DNA of 64,000 nucleotides, from assembly GCA_963932145.1 (NCBI GenBank), contig OZ010580.1, positions 3,575,634 to 3,639,633 of the forward strand. Reading direction: 5' to 3'. This DNA comes from Acanthosepion lycidas. Its lineage: Eukaryota; Mollusca; Cephalopoda; Sepiida; Sepiidae. A model generated the notes under the pieces. It ran no database searches and was not told the origin of the DNA. It saw nothing but the letters and a program-made list of their open reading frames with translations. The stretch's first letter is position 1, and each line of letters starts with the position of its first letter. The translations under genes and the position numbers were made by a program. Below, one piece after another: positions 13,101 to 23,869 of the stretch.

Positions 13101-16100
13101 CTCTGGGAAGATGTGGGTGAGGAGAAGAAAGATGCTGAAAAGGTAAAAGGAAGATGGCAAATTTCCCAATTTAGTTTTTTAGGGTTTTTTTTTTTTTTAT
13201 AATTATTTACATGATTTATTTATTTAATTTTCATTTATTTGATGCTTTATTTAATTTTGTTTTAATTTTTTTTAATGAAATACAAAATTTTGGGGATGTT
13301 TAGATTTTGTTATAAAACAGATTTCCTCTTCAACTTGAGAGACTTAAACCATTTTTTTTTTTAAATAGAAACTATTTTTCAATGTAAAGAATATTGTTTG
13401 CCTTCCCTTTTATAATGTCTTGACTGATATGTATTCTATTTGTGCAGTCATATGGTTTGGTGTCAAAGAATCCTGTGTTGAAGAACATAACAGATTATCT
13501 TGTTGAAGAAGGCAGTTACGAGGAGGAAGAGCTTCTTGGTAAGTCGAAATCAAAGTGACCACCACTTCATAATTAGATTGAAAGAAGCAAATATTTTCTG
13601 GGTTTTAATGCTGCAACTGTTCTTTTTTCTCAAATTGGCTGCTTAGGATTTGGAAATTTATTTTCACTTCTCTTTCCCATTTTTTTTCTTTCAATCATTC
13701 AAATTCAACATTTTATTATGAAAAACAATCCCCTGTAAATTTGGAGAACATATAAAACCCTATTTTCTGTTGTCCTAATCATCTACTCCACTTCCTCATT
13801 TGATATTGTTCATTTTATGTTTGGCTTATATATCTTTTTTTATAGTTTTTTTTTTTTTTTTCCATAATTTGCTTGATCCCTGTTTTCTGTTCTATCTGAA
13901 AATGTTGATTAGAAAACATCCTTTTGCCAATTCTGATAATGAGCAAGCCTCCTCCCCGACCATTTTGTTAATTGTAGTTAGTTTATTCCTCATTGGGAAT
14001 CTTGTGCCAGACTAATGATTACTTCCTGAATACACAATCTCAAGAAACTGATTTTACAGTTTCATATTTGTCTTGGACAAATTGTGCAGCCTTCTTATCT
14101 TAGTCATTTTAAAGCCATTCATGTAAAATCCTTCACTGTTTGAAATGATTTTTTTTTTTTTTTTTTTTTTGTTCAGGTGAAAGTGTTGATGATAAAGACA
14201 AACCCAAAGAAGGAATGCAAGAAATATCAGTTGAAAGAGATGCCACTCTTCTTTCTGTAAGTCTCTTCCAGTTCAAAATTGCTTTCTCACTTTTCTGTTA
14301 TTGTCAGAATTTAGATTTTCATTTGCAGTTTGTTGGTGCAGCACACTCATTCTTCAATTCACTCTCTGCATTTGGTCTTTAATCAAACTTGATTAAAGTC
14401 TGATACAACAGATATAAAGGTGTAAATATTTAATCCTTGTTGTGTTTGGAGATTGAATTTCATTTTGCGCTTTTTCTTCCTGCCTAACAAACTGGATGTT
14501 TAAAATGGCATATTTTATTTGGGCATTGACACATGTGTTGTTTGTCTTACAGGTTCTTGACCGCATGATCCTCTACTTGCGTATTGTCCACTCGTTGGAT
14601 TACTATAGTGCCAGCGAGTATCCAAATGAAGATGAGATGCCCCATAGATGTGGTATTATCCATGGACGTGCCCCACCACCTCTCAAAATGACACAGAATG
14701 ATGGTAAGCTTGTTCTGGTCGACGTGATCTTTTCACAACTGACAGCTCAGCACTTGGTTTTTCAGCTTAGCAGAAGAAACAGTAGAAACCCATTTACTAT
14801 GAATATAGATTTTGTTTTCTCTCCTGTCAATATCAAAATGAAAAGTACATTAATATAACATTATTATTTACATTCTGACTAATATCCTCATCAATGTAGT
14901 GTGCAATATTGGGCTGTATCACAACATCTTGGATGTTACACTCTCTGGGCATCCTGGGTATGACGATAAACTACATCCGCGTCTAGGGTAAGACAATAAA
15001 CTATGTCCAACTGCAAGGCCTCTGATCAGGAGGCTTTGAGGAGCATGGAACCACCTCTTAATTGCTGATGTTCTTAGGTCCACCCTGACTGGTGTGGTAG
15101 CACCTGTTAGGGTCCCAGATATGGGCAAATAGTTAACCCAGAAACTGAGATAAAAGGCATTATAAAAGTGTAAAAATAGGTCTTAATACCAGAAATACTC
15201 TGTAAAAAATTATTACCAGAAATAAATTAAAAAAAAAAAAAATATTACCAGCAATACGCTTTTTGAAAAAATAATATTACCAGCTATAGTTTGTTTTGTG
15301 GAAAAAAAATATTAACAGAAATAGATTTTTGACAAAACTAAAATATTACCAGGAAGGAAAAAAAAAAAGAAATAAGTTGTCGGCATTGAATGACCCATTG
15401 AGATTGATATACCGTAAAACAAACCATACCAAACACTCTCTGGCCTTCAGGTGTTTGTTGATCCAGGTAACCTTCAGTGATTTCACACTGAGTCTGGACT
15501 ACCCAGCCCAGAGATTGAACTCACAATTACTATGCTGCCAAATTTATGAACTAGGATGATGATCAATGCTAGTGATTGTGGTGGGGAGTGGGGTGGAGAA
15601 TGAAACAAGTTTGTACTGTGAATGGATATTTTAAATTATTCTCAACACCTAATTTAGAAATTTTATGTTTGCAAAAAATGTTTTATGTTAAAGAATTAAT
15701 TTGACATGGCACAAATCCACAAGTATGGGAGCACCCAGTGAGGGTCAAACTCACTTTTATCTGCTAAATCCTTTCAGAGTAAGAATGGCTCCCTTCAACT
15801 TCCTGTCTTTTGTTGAGAATTGTTGCTCTTTCACGTTTCCATATCCCTTTTTGGGACATTTTCTGATGTCCTAACAATTTATATCTCGGTTATGATTTTT
15901 GTTGTGCATGTCTTTCCATGTGAGCAAAGATCTCTTCCAACAGAGCTGACTCTCTTCATAAAGGAATGGTTTCCCATTGCTTTTCTTTAAGGCGACTTTA
16001 TCAAGACAAGCCCTCTAGCTAGCTGGCTGTTGCCCCTTTGGTATGTCATATTTTTTATTATACATGTTGGCTAACCATCCTCCTCATCCCTTTTTCAATT

Positions 16101-17844
16101 AGGGTGGGAAACCTACTTTGGTCACTGACAATCTGATGGAGGAGGCTATAAAGAGTTTTATTCACTTCCCTATTCAATCACTTATTGGAGCTAAATATGG
16201 GTGGGGACAGGTGGATCGATCCACTGAATGACTCTCATGAGGTGGGGGTGGGTGAGGGTGTGTGTGTATAAATCTCAGCTCCCACCAAGTGATGAAATTA
16301 GAAGCTCTATCCTTAGTTTGTGTGCTGAGTGGTTTACCAAAGAATTTTTTGTTTTATCTTAAGGCTTCTTGCATCTTTTCCACTATTAGAATTTGTCAAA
16401 CATATTTACTTTTGTTTCCCATATACTAGGTACTGACAGCAGAGAATTAACTTTTCCTTTATTGGAACCCGTAGTGGGGAAAATATAAATTCATCACATT
16501 TGTTTTCATTATGGCCTTAAGGCAAGTGAAAGAAATCAGTTGATTCTCTTTGTTAATAATCAAGCACTCCTGTGTGCTAATTGCTAATCATCTCATCAGA
16601 CTCTTGATAGAATTCCCAAATGAGAATTAGGGACGTGTTTAGTCTTTTTTACAGTTTTCTATCTTTGATAGGTGTTAAGAGATTGGATAAATTTCATGTA
16701 TATCATAAAAATTGAAATTTTTAATAAAAAAAAAAGAAGTTTTACATTGTTACTGATTAATGTAAGAGATTGCTAAAAAGGTCTCATCAGAACCAAGTAG
16801 CCTCGTTCCCCAGAAAGAGAAAAGAAATCTAATTCTTTGGTTTGTTTCAGCAATCCCTTGTAAACTTTTTATTTTATTTATTTTTTTTTTTTGTTTGAAT
16901 AAGGATGAAAAAAAGTTAAATAATTTTTATTCCTACTTTTACAGTGACTGAATGGATGACAAATTTTGAGACTAAAGTGAAAAGCTTTGTTGAAATGCAA
17001 GACCTTTTGGACAAAGCAGAATCTATCCAGTTGGGTAGAAAAGACCCTGATGTGTATCCTTTTCTTTCTTTCATTCAAAGTTGATGTTTGTTTTTAATTT
17101 TGGTTTTATTAAAACTTGGATTCATTTGATTTATATTTTTATATATTTGTAACATCTTGCAAAAGAGCAACCCTATTTCCCAAATGACCTCTCAACATGG
17201 CTAAATCTTTGTCTGCCTTTCTTAAAACAAATTAGGCATTTGATAGTTGATAAATATTTTAGTCAAAAAAAAGTGTGTGTGGGTGGATAATTAGAAATTA
17301 GGATCTTTTTTCTTTTTTTTTTTTTCTGACAATTTATGATCAGTAGAATATGATTATTTTTTTTAATAGCAGTGTTGGGTGGGTGGCTCTCATATGATTT
17401 CTATTTTTGTACTTTTGATAAATTGTCAGTTTTTCATAGGAAAGATGTCTTAGTTCCAGAGAGAAATGTGTGTTTTGTTTTCTTAAAGACTGATATCATT
17501 TGAAAGTTGTTTAATCCTTAACTTGGTGTTCAGTGAAGTGGAAAAATTTGTCACTTCCAACACACAAGAATTAGCCAAAGACAAATGGCTTTGTCCACTC
17601 AGTGGTAAGAAGTTCAAAGGTCCAGATTATGTAAAGAAACACATATTCAATAAGCATGGAGAAAAAATTGAGGAAGTCAAAAAAGAGGTAAACATTTTTA
17701 TTCACCTGGTGCCCACCCCCAACAGGATTACTAGAGGAAATTTTAGTATCTTTTTTTGTGGTAAAAAAAACATTGATTTCTTGCAAAATCCAAATAATTA
17801 TCAAATTTTAATGAAATTTTGAGCACTTATTCATAAATGAATTA

Positions 17845-17875
<31 letters not shown>

Positions 17876-18963
17876 CTGCATCTGTTTACTTACTTAATTT
17901 TATTAAATTTTGAGAAATTAAAATTCCATCATCTGCATATTTATTTTAGTTAAAAGCAGGACTCCTTGGAGAATTTAAAAAATCTATTTTTGTAAAATAG
18001 AAACACCATTTACTGAAAATCTGCTCTGAATCATAAAATAAAAGGTGCAATAATTAGGAAAGCTTTTAATTACATTTATAAATAAGTTATATTAAGGACA
18101 TTATTTTTTGATGAATAATGGATTTTTACAAGAATTGTTTTCATTTTTTTTTTAAATTTTATATTAGAGTAATTAAGTTTTAAATCTTTTAAAGTTCTGT
18201 ATTAATTTCACCTTTTTAAATGATATTAAGTAAAAATTATATTTACTAATCATAAATGGAAAAGCTTAGTACAAATCATATTTTTTTTTTTTTTTTGAAT
18301 TTTGAATTTTTTGTATATGTATAAATGTGCTGATTTTTGTAGATATGGGTGACCATACACAATATTATCAGAAAATAAGAACCATAACTATAGTAAATTT
18401 AAAGCCAAAATATCTCAAATTCAATAAAATATTACAGAGAATATTTTCCTAAATTTTTAAGATTACTGAGTGCTTAAAAATTATATACAAAAGTTGCTCA
18501 TGTTATATTTACTTTTTTTTTTTTAATAAAGCCCCTGTAGAACAACATTAGGCAGACATCAATCTGTCATTACATCAGATTAAATAAAAAGCTACTGACA
18601 TGTTCAAAAATACATTTCTGTGATATTTTAATCTTTAAATAAATAATGTTTGTTTCAAATCAGATTAATTATGCTTTAAATTAGCTATTATTCCTCAAAG
18701 TTTCAGAAAAGTATATTTTATTTTTGGAAGACTTTTTGATAAAGAGAATTACATTCTGATAGGTGGCTGAAAATGGCACTAAAATAAATTTCAGCAATTT
18801 CAAAATGAAAACTCTTTCCGATCAACTTAAGTTAGTTTTGAAATACTACAAAGTATTTTGTTTATTGGAAATATTAAATGTATTAACTTGAAATTAAAAC
18901 TAAAATAAAAATTTCCTAAAAATTAATTTTAAATCTTAGCTGTTACCATTCTATGGAGGTACC

Positions 18964-19000
<37 letters not shown>

Positions 19001-20699
19001 ATGTTTTGACATGTTTGTCTAAAGTTTATATCTCCATTGATACAAATTTCAAATTCCAGTCTAGTGTATATTGGAATAATTAATGTCTATCTTAGGTTGA
19101 GTGCCATCTCCAGTCATCTTTTTTCTTCTTAGTTTATTTGGTCATCAAATGTAATATTTCCTAACAAGTCCTCAGAGCAAATGTTCAATTTTCACAGAAA
19201 CACATGGGAAAACAAAGCTCTGTTCGTTAATTATTTCCAGTTTAATGTTATTTTTGTTTTCAGGCTAATAGTTTTCAAGATGTATCTCTACCACTGTTAA
19301 ATCTACTTAATGCTTGTCTATTGCTAATCAATCAATCACCATTCTCAATCATCGCGATCTACTTTTCTCCTCTTTTAACCAATTAAAGGGCAATATATTC
19401 TAGATAATATTTGTGTGTGGTGTTGGTAAAATATATTGTCAGCTGCTCCAGAACAATCATTTTGCTTTTACTGTCTTTATCTCAATCTACAAATTCCTAT
19501 TTTGTTATCAAAAAGGATCCACAACAAATACATTTTCCCAGTCAATGGTTTTAATGTTGAATACTTGTTTATCTTGAACTGATATTTCTTTACATCTAAT
19601 TTTGAACACTCTCTCTCTATCATCACCAGGAATTGCTAGAACATCTTGGTATTTGTTGCTCAAACTATGTTTTCCCTTTTTATTTTGAAAGGTATCTTTC
19701 TTCAACAATTATCTCTTGGATCCCAAACGACCACAACTCCCTGAACATCCAGGCAACAAACAGACAGGACCCTCCACTTCAGGTGGCCAACGGGACAGCC
19801 TCCTAGGTCCAGGCAATGCCAATGCTTATCAAGGTCTCCCCCAGATGCTAGCATATAATCAACCGCGCCCTCCTCTGCTTTATGCAGGTAATTTACTCAC
19901 CCCCAAATCAAATATTGTATTTAGGCCCCTCCTTTGTTTTTTCTCTTTTAAACTATTTTACTTTTGTAGAATTGTCTAAATAAAACCAAGTTTGTATTCT
20001 ATTAAATCTTTCTGCTTTGCTCTGGTTGTCTTAATATACTCACTGGAAGAATGAACATAGAATTGGTATAATCTCTTAAATGACCTACAGAATAAAAATG
20101 TCCCATTCAGATAATTTGAATCAAAGAAACTTTTTTTCTTTCATAACAAAAACTTGATACAACAATAATGCTTTTATTAATTTCTCTCTCTCTCTCTCTC
20201 AGGTCCTCCTGCTCCTTATGGCACATCCAACTATGCCCGAGATAATTATCGTCTTGATTATAGAAGAGGGGGTGTTGGTGGTTATGCTAAACCCTACAGG
20301 TAAAAGCAAACTTTCTATATTGAAAACACTATTTGAACGTTCCTCCTTCAACTTTAATCTCTTTATTATTCGTGCTCATTTGCTTTCTTTGCAGTAATGT
20401 ACACCTCTTTTGAAATAATTAAAAGCACTACAAATTACCAACTTTAATTTTTTTTTTTTTTTTTTGCTGTTGTTCAGTTTTATTTGAGACAAAATGTTAG
20501 CAAATTGTTTTAGTGACAAAATTCAGTTGCATCATAAAAATCAAAAAGAAAAAATTTTTTTAATTTTATTTACTGATCAATTGAATTGAAAATTAATTTT
20601 TTTTCTCTTTTTACCCCTTTTTCTTCTAGACGGCCTGATCCGAGATCCATAATTGAATACAGAGATTTAGATGCGCCAGAAGATGTGGACATTTTCTAA
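746..20699 (+). CDS. SRRT: ARS2 / serrate RNA effector protein, 3' part of gene (17 exons)
   Basis: ARS2 bridges the nuclear cap-binding complex to RNA-processing and decay machinery (miRNA processing, histone and snRNA 3' ends). Seventeen coding exons can be joined: 746-915, 5937-6063, 7183-7321, 7622-7735, 9493-9607, 9741-9929, 11499-11644, 12487-12627, 12951-13142, 13448-13538, 14177-14256, 14553-14703, 16945-17053, 17534-17687, 19692-19887, 20203-20299 and 20630-20699. All junction phases agree and the sum (2,281 nt) gives 759 codons plus a stop. Domain order is the end of the SERRATE/ARS2 N-terminal domain, a Lys/Glu-rich acidic linker, an RRM, the central ARS2 helical region, a zinc-finger-like [17 protein letters not shown] segment, a Pro/Gly-rich tail and the conserved C-terminus [14 protein letters not shown], which in the family contacts cap-binding complex partners. 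The animal protein is about 880-950 residues, so roughly 190 N-terminal residues lie upstream of the window. Identification is by recalled family sequence. Confidence 0.96.
2863..2911. repeat. (AT)n microsatellite
   Basis: About 24 AT units. It marks the left edge of the AT-rich interspersed repeat that follows. Confidence 0.95.
2911..4689 (+). repeat. AT-rich interspersed repeat, copy 1 (about 1.7 kb)
   Basis: The segment lies between two TA arrays and has AGGTACC near each end in inverted orientation (2916 region and 4640 region). Blocks around 3325-3530 (ATCTGCTCTGAAT, TATTAAGGACATTATTTT) and 4290-4385 (GTTTGTTTCAAATCAGATTA) recur at 17940-18160 and 18640-18740, and in part at 25150-25700. 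It has no coding capacity. It may be a non-autonomous DNA element, but its family is unknown to me. Lies in ARS2 visible intron 1. Confidence 0.65.
4801..4945 (-). repeat. tRNA-derived SINE, family A, copy 1
   Basis: Aligns with the segment at 62601-62735: shared blocks include AAAATATGTGTC, ACGGAACCGTCC and AGCCTGACGTGCT. The minus strand carries a degraded B-box (CAGGTTTGCTTCC, plus 4862-4874). The head is tRNA-like, and the tail reads toward lower coordinates. Confidence 0.75.
5177..5720 (+). repeat. tRNA-derived SINE, family D, copy 1, with inverted head
   Basis: A perfect A-box-like TGGCACAGTGG (5381-5391) and a B-box-like GTGAGTCCAATACC lie about 50 nt apart, followed by a body. The same unit recurs at 47795-48235, including the upstream block GAACCAGTAATA and the body block CACCTGAAGAA. 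The first 25 bases of the head are also present as a perfect inverted copy (5345-5369 versus 5374-5398). It ends near 5720, before a TA array at 5790-5819. Confidence 0.75.
5937..6063 (+). CDS. SRRT: ARS2 visible exon 2
   Basis: Acceptor TTTTACCAG, donor AA|GTAAGG. It continues the codon split at 915 and encodes VIKLEGGDD...ESQVHIEK, matching the AVIK-EGG segment of animal ARS2. Part of the Arg/Ser- and Glu-rich linker starts here. Confidence 0.92.
6064..7182 (+). other. ARS2 visible intron 2
   Basis: AT-rich intron with long T and A runs (6830-6847, 6871-6889, 7121-7156). I see no recognisable repeat or coding signal in it. Confidence 0.6.
7183..7321 (+). CDS. SRRT: ARS2 visible exon 3 (Lys/Glu-rich linker)
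   Basis: Acceptor CATTTTTCAG, donor GAT|GTAAGT. The coding is almost wholly Lys and Glu ([18 protein letters not shown]), as in the low-complexity linker of animal ARS2. The frame is fixed by phase with both neighbours. Confidence 0.88.
7622..7735 (+). CDS. SRRT: ARS2 visible exon 4 (Gln/Glu-rich linker)
   Basis: Acceptor AACTCTATAG, donor GAA|GTATGT, phase 0 at both ends. It encodes [19 protein letters not shown] and then a Gln-rich stretch. It shows little sequence conservation; assignment rests on phase, splice sites and position. Confidence 0.85.
7855..8192. mobile_element. hAT-type MITE in ARS2 intron
   Basis: The left end reads CAGTGTTTCCCAAC and the right end, reversed, CAATGATTCCCAAC, the CA-rich terminal inverted repeat typical of hAT elements. 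Both ends continue with a GGGGCA/TGCCCC motif. The flanks CTCTGCAT and CTCTATTT could be a decayed 8-bp target duplication (5 of 8 match). At 338 bp it is non-autonomous. A related end occurs at 51754-51816. Confidence 0.75.
8690..8880 (-). mobile_element. LINE ORF2 3' end fragment (CR1/jockey-like)
   Basis: On the minus strand a frame reads [19 protein letters not shown], resembling the RLWNSLP...FPxxYNLxxFKSRVNR end of LINE ORF2 proteins. Short and decayed, with stops downstream. Called from that motif alone. Confidence 0.4.
9493..9607 (+). CDS. SRRT: ARS2 visible exon 5 (basic then Ser/Glu repeat)
   Basis: Acceptor TCTTTGAAG, donor CCGG|GTGAGT. It encodes [20 protein letters not shown] and then alternating Ser-Glu/Asp. 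This corresponds to the KKRNRKHSGDD...SESESES segment of vertebrate ARS2, with a likely nuclear localisation signal followed by a likely CK2-type acidic serine tract. Confidence 0.9.
9741..9929 (+). CDS. SRRT: ARS2 visible exon 6 (acidic tract)
   Basis: Acceptor TTTCTTTCAG. A run of about 30 acidic residues dominates the exon. The only phase-compatible donor is TCTG|GTCGGC, a poor match to GTRAGT. The next exon begins AT GAA AAA, so the junction codon is GAT (Asp). The 3' boundary is therefore less certain than the others. Confidence 0.8.
9930..11498 (+). other. ARS2 visible intron 6
   Basis: AT-rich intron with no repeat family or coding segment that I recognise. Confidence 0.6.
11499..11644 (+). 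CDS. SRRT: ARS2 visible exon 7 (RRM start)
   Basis: Acceptor TTTCTTTCAG, donor GCT|GTGAGT. It encodes an acidic lead-in and then [20 protein letters not shown], equivalent to the LHKTCSLFMRNIAP start of the ARS2 RRM-like domain. Confidence 0.95.
12075..12232 (+). repeat. Perfect 79-bp tandem duplication
   Basis: Two adjacent identical 79-bp units, 12075-12153 and 12154-12232, each starting GGTATTGATTGATTG and ending TTGTTTTTTG. Lies in ARS2 visible intron 7. Perfect identity implies a recent event or an assembly duplication. Confidence 0.95.
12487..12627 (+). CDS. SRRT: ARS2 visible exon 8 (RRM core)
   Basis: Acceptor TCTTTGTAG, donor CGT|GTAAGC. It encodes [12 protein letters not shown]...[15 protein letters not shown] and [15 protein letters not shown], nearly identical to vertebrate ARS2. 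One of the most conserved exons in the gene. Confidence 0.97.
12951..13142 (+). CDS. SRRT: ARS2 visible exon 9
   Basis: Acceptor TTGCTTTTAG, donor AAAG|GTAAAA. It encodes [19 protein letters not shown], then [19 protein letters not shown]. This is the segment after the RRM (family: LRECELSP...GITQHKQIVRNDIKLAAKLI). The exon is visibly more GC-rich than its flanks. Confidence 0.96.
13448..13538 (+). CDS. SRRT: ARS2 visible exon 10
   Basis: Acceptor TTTGTGCAG, donor CTTG|GTAAGT. It encodes [23 protein letters not shown], matching the conserved [14 protein letters not shown]...EEELLG block of ARS2. Confidence 0.96.
14177..14256 (+). CDS. SRRT: ARS2 visible exon 11
   Basis: Acceptor is a long T run ending GTTCAG; donor TCT|GTAAGT. 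It encodes [20 protein letters not shown] followed by RDATLLS, equivalent to the variable loop before the VERDEKLIKVLD block. Confidence 0.92.
14553..14703 (+). CDS. SRRT: ARS2 visible exon 12
   Basis: Acceptor TTGTCTTACAG, donor GATG|GTAAGC. It encodes [20 protein letters not shown] and [20 protein letters not shown], nearly identical to vertebrate ARS2. Confidence 0.97.
14952..15136 (+). repeat. Interspersed repeat F, copy 1
   Basis: Aligns with the reverse complement of 30633-30795. Shared blocks include TATGACGATAAACTACATC, GGAGCATGGA and ACCACCTCTTAATTGCTG (with GCCACC in the other copy). The family is unknown to me; an LTR or SINE tail is possible. Confidence 0.8.
15715..15790 (-). repeat. 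tRNA-SINE fragment, family E
   Basis: The minus strand reads GAGTTTGACCCTCACTGGGTG, a B-box-like core that also occurs at 57565-57640 as GAGTTCGATCCTCACTGAGTG. Only the head region is recognisable. Confidence 0.5.
16945..17053 (+). CDS. SRRT: ARS2 visible exon 13
   Basis: Acceptor CTTTTACAG. Two overlapping GT donors exist at 17052 and 17054; only GATGT|GTATCC keeps the frame into the next exon (junction codon GTT). It encodes [20 protein letters not shown] and QLGRKDPD. Confidence 0.92.
17534..17687 (+). CDS. SRRT: ARS2 visible exon 14 (zinc-finger-like)
   Basis: Acceptor GGTGTTCAG, donor GAG|GTAAAC. It encodes [20 protein letters not shown], then [20 protein letters not shown]. Only one of the two cysteines of a C2H2 finger is present, while both histidines are kept, as in other animal ARS2 proteins that I recall. 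Confidence 0.97.
17925..18997 (+). repeat. AT-rich interspersed repeat, copy 2
   Basis: Shares several ordered blocks with 2911-4689: CAGGACTC, ATCTGCTCTGAAT, TTAAGGACATTATTTTTTG, GTTTGTTTCAAATCAGATTA and terminal GGAGGTACC followed by a TA array (18968-18997). Shorter than copy 1 through internal deletion. Lies in ARS2 visible intron 14. Confidence 0.65.
19692..19887 (+). CDS. SRRT: ARS2 visible exon 15
   Basis: Acceptor TTTTGAAAG, which has a weak pyrimidine tract. Donor GCAG|GTAATT. It encodes [20 protein letters not shown] and then a Gly/Pro/Gln-rich tail with [11 protein letters not shown], matching AFFNNFLTDAKRPALPE...YGQPRPP of vertebrate ARS2. Confidence 0.95.
20203..20299 (+). CDS. 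SRRT: ARS2 visible exon 16
   Basis: The acceptor follows a clean CT repeat (about 20184-20200) ending in AG; the repeat itself serves as the polypyrimidine tract. Donor ACAG|GTAAAA. It encodes the Gly/Tyr/Arg-rich tail ending YAKPYR. Confidence 0.9.
20630..20699 (+). CDS. SRRT: ARS2 last exon with stop
   Basis: Acceptor TTCTTCTAG. It encodes [20 protein letters not shown] followed by IF and a TAA stop at 20697-20699. The near-invariant acidic/aromatic C-terminus is a hallmark of ARS2. Confidence 0.97.
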
Positions 20700-21012
20700 C
20701 TGGAAAGCTCTTTAGTTGACACAAACAACTATGAATGAAGAATCTTTTTCTTTTCTTTTTTTTCCTGTGCCTTTTTGTAAAAGTTCTGTTAAGTGTGTGT
20801 GAAAGAGAGAGAGAGAGAAATTAAGAAAAAAAAGTTGTTTTTTTTCTTTTTTTAGGTTGGACCCCCCTACCCCAAAGAAATTTTGTCCATTTAGCATCAG
20901 TTGTCTTCATTTCTCTTGATAACAATTTTTGAAAAATGTAACTTTGTAAAAATCTATTTTTTTAAATTCTTTCAGTGTATCTATTTTAAATAAAAATCAT
21001 AGCCAAGAATTT
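20700..21012 (+). other. SRRT: ARS2 3'UTR and poly(A) signal
   Basis: About 300 nt of T-rich non-coding sequence follows the stop. A canonical AATAAA lies at 20989-20994, so cleavage near 21005-21015 is expected. The exact end is inferred. Confidence 0.7.
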
Positions 21013-22029
21013 CTGCTGCAGTCAAACTGCACATATGAGAATTTGAAATGACTCCAGATAAGTGTTTTAATTAGGCTTTAGTAAATCTCCTCCTCCACCC
21101 AACCATATTTCCCAATTATATTTTAACCTTGAGGCTGGGGCGTTGCTAACTGAAAGAGTTGAATTAGTAATTCTTCAAAGAATGGGATAAGGATTAATTT
21201 GCTGCCTTTTTTCTTTTTGTATGTATGTATGTATGTTTTCCATTGCAAGTAATAATTAAAACTGCAGTGATGGTCCAAAAAGTTGTTTTTTTTTTTTTTT
21301 TTTTTTTTTTAAATTCTCTCTTTATTAATAAATCCATAAGACTTTATGGTGAGTCATCTGATTGGAATTTATTTTTGTGTAAATTCTGTATGCAAGAAGC
21401 TAATCTCTTCTAATGGTAGTGCATTTGATGAAATAGAATTCTGAAAAGACTTGGATTGGTAAAGCATGTTTAAATACTTTACTGCTGAATGAAAAGTAAA
21501 GTGTGTCAGTCTTGTATAAATTTGATGATGCTGATTGACAAATTGTCAGCTGCACATTCTTTTTTTTTTTCTTTTTTTTCATAAAGTTCATCCCAAGCAA
21601 GGCAGTAAATCCACTAAGACACAAGGGGTTACTGGGTGTGCAAGAATTAGAAAACAAGCATTATTGCTATAGCAACAAGAAACTCATCAGGAAGATGGTA
21701 GATAGCAATTTGACATTGCATTTAAATTTTTTAAGATTAAAGTTGGCTGAAAAGCATGGAGCCAGAAAGAAGTTCCACAAGTGAGAAGTGTGATAAAAGA
21801 AACTGTTAGTATAGAATTTATGGTTATATATATAGCCAGCTCAACTATAAATTGATGAGACCTCAATGCCAGTCTAGTACTTGTGAAATTTAAAAGTTTC
21901 AGTACCATATAGTGAAAAGCTCATTCAATTACCATGAAAGTATTTATAGAAAAGTCACAGGAATTCAACTTTACAGTGGTGGGCAAGTCACTGGAGCTAA
22001 GCTGCCAGATCAGAATATTGCTGATTCTT

Positions 22030-22800
22030 TGGATCTTATCAAAAATATCTAAATATATAGCAGGAGAACTGGACCATACATGCTAGCAAGATTCTAAGCA
22101 TGAGCAAATGGTAGATATGCAAGATAGATTCTGGAGAGAAAAATTGTCTAGAACAACACAGTGAATTGACTTTCTTTGTAGCTGACCTAATAATGGATTC
22201 AATATAGTTTTCCCACTTCATGTCAGCCAAAAACATTAGCCCAAGAAAGCAGAATGAGTCACTCTCCTGGAGGTTAGCATCAGCCATGCTGATGAAAGTC
22301 AGAAAGAAGTTTCTCTGGTGATTAATAGAGAGCAGTTTAGTTTTGGAGGTGTTAAAATTAAGAAGCCATTCTTTGCTACAGTTAACAATAGATTGAAGGC
22401 TGTTTTTGACATCAACTTATCGGACTGATCATACTTACTATCGAGACGGATGGTTGTGTCATCAGCATAGTTACCAAATTGAGAGATAATACCATCAGAA
22501 AGGTCGTTAATAAAAATTAAGAACAAAATAGAGACAAGGATAGAGCCCTAGGGGACACCTGCATTAATACAAAAGGATCTAGAAGAGTGGCCGTTCAGGA
22601 TGGCTTTCATTTCACGATTTGATAAGGAAGTCTGAATCAATTTATTGATAAAAAAGATTTGTAATGGCAAAATATTAATTTTGATTTGGGAGGGAAAAAT
22701 GTAGGTGAAACAAAAGAAAGTGAACAAATTAAAAAAAACACAAGAAAACAACGTAATTGTGATTAGATTCCACACAAAATCATGACAGCGAAAAGTTTTG
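22030..22800 (-). pseudogene. LINE reverse transcriptase relic
   Basis: Successive minus-strand frames read INAGVP...(G)SIL, then FLIFINDLSDGI, NYADDTTIRLDS, then SFCFLGLMFLADMKWENYIE. These are the GVPQGS, FINDL, YADD catalytic and late RT motifs of jockey/CR1-like non-LTR elements. Frameshifts and stops break the frame near 22780, 22530 and 22290, so it is inactive. Confidence 0.8.
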
Positions 22801-23869
22801 CTGGAAAAGAAACTGCATTATTTTGCTTTATCCCCACCCCCCCGCAAAAAAAAAAAAAATCTGAAAGAAAAGATGAATAAAACTTTCCTAGTTGTGTAGA
22901 ACCTGAATGAGAATTTGGTGAAAAGAAAATTGGATACCTTAATGCATCCATGTTGAAGATATGAAGTTACTGACGGGTTCAAATTTGACAAAATCAACCT
23001 TCTAAAATTTAATATTAGCTCAAGAGACAAATTACAAAAGTTGATTTGTATCTGCTTCTTAACTTTAAACATGACCTTTTGCCATACTTTGTTAAAATGC
23101 AGCACAGAACCAGCAATTAGCAGAAGGTCACACCTTTACCCTATAATTTTAAATCTTGTAAATTTTGTTGAATTTTAACAGGAAGATAGACAGGAGGAAC
23201 ATTTTTTTTAATTTGCTAAAATGCCTTGTTCCAGAATTCCTTATTCAAAGAAACTGTTTGAGAAGTTTTCATTCCAAATCAGTTTTATTTTTTGAAGAGG
23301 GATTTCTAGATTTTCATTTTTTTAAATGTTTCCTGAATACCAGTACAGTCCATCCTGTCAGTAATTATTTCTGCTTTTAAGTTATATTTGAGCTTCAAAT
23401 AAAAATGCTGGGATGATTATTCTCTTTTGGGGGATAAAAATCCACAAAAACATATTTCAACCACCCCTTTTATTAAATGTTAAAATGAAACAATTTATCC
23501 TAGAAAGATCATATGTCCTAAATAAACAGATGTAAGTAAATGTTTTTTTTTGAATATTTAAAAGATGTTCTGGGTGGATTTTTGCCCAAAGAGAATAATT
23601 GTCCTAACCTGTTTAAGTGAAACTAAAAAAAGGTAGCAACCCAGCAAGGGAGGGTGAATGTATTAATGGATGCCATAAAGTTACACATTCACCAAATCCA
23701 TAAAAGCTTTTCTGTAATCATTTGTAGATAACAAAACCATAATCTTTATAATGCAACCAATGATTAATACTGTGCAGTATTTCACTTCATCTTTTTTTCT
23801 TTCCATAATGACAGTTGCACACTTTCAAAACATTTCTTTTCCTGGTCATAGCATGAGGTAAATGAATTA

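Larger units (their letters stand above)
14704..16944 (+). other. ARS2 visible intron 12, repeat-bearing
   Basis: A 2.2-kb intron. It contains the interspersed repeat F at 14952-15136, a tRNA-SINE B-box region at 15715-15790, a GT/GGGTG-rich stretch near 16240-16270 and no coding signal. Confidence 0.6.
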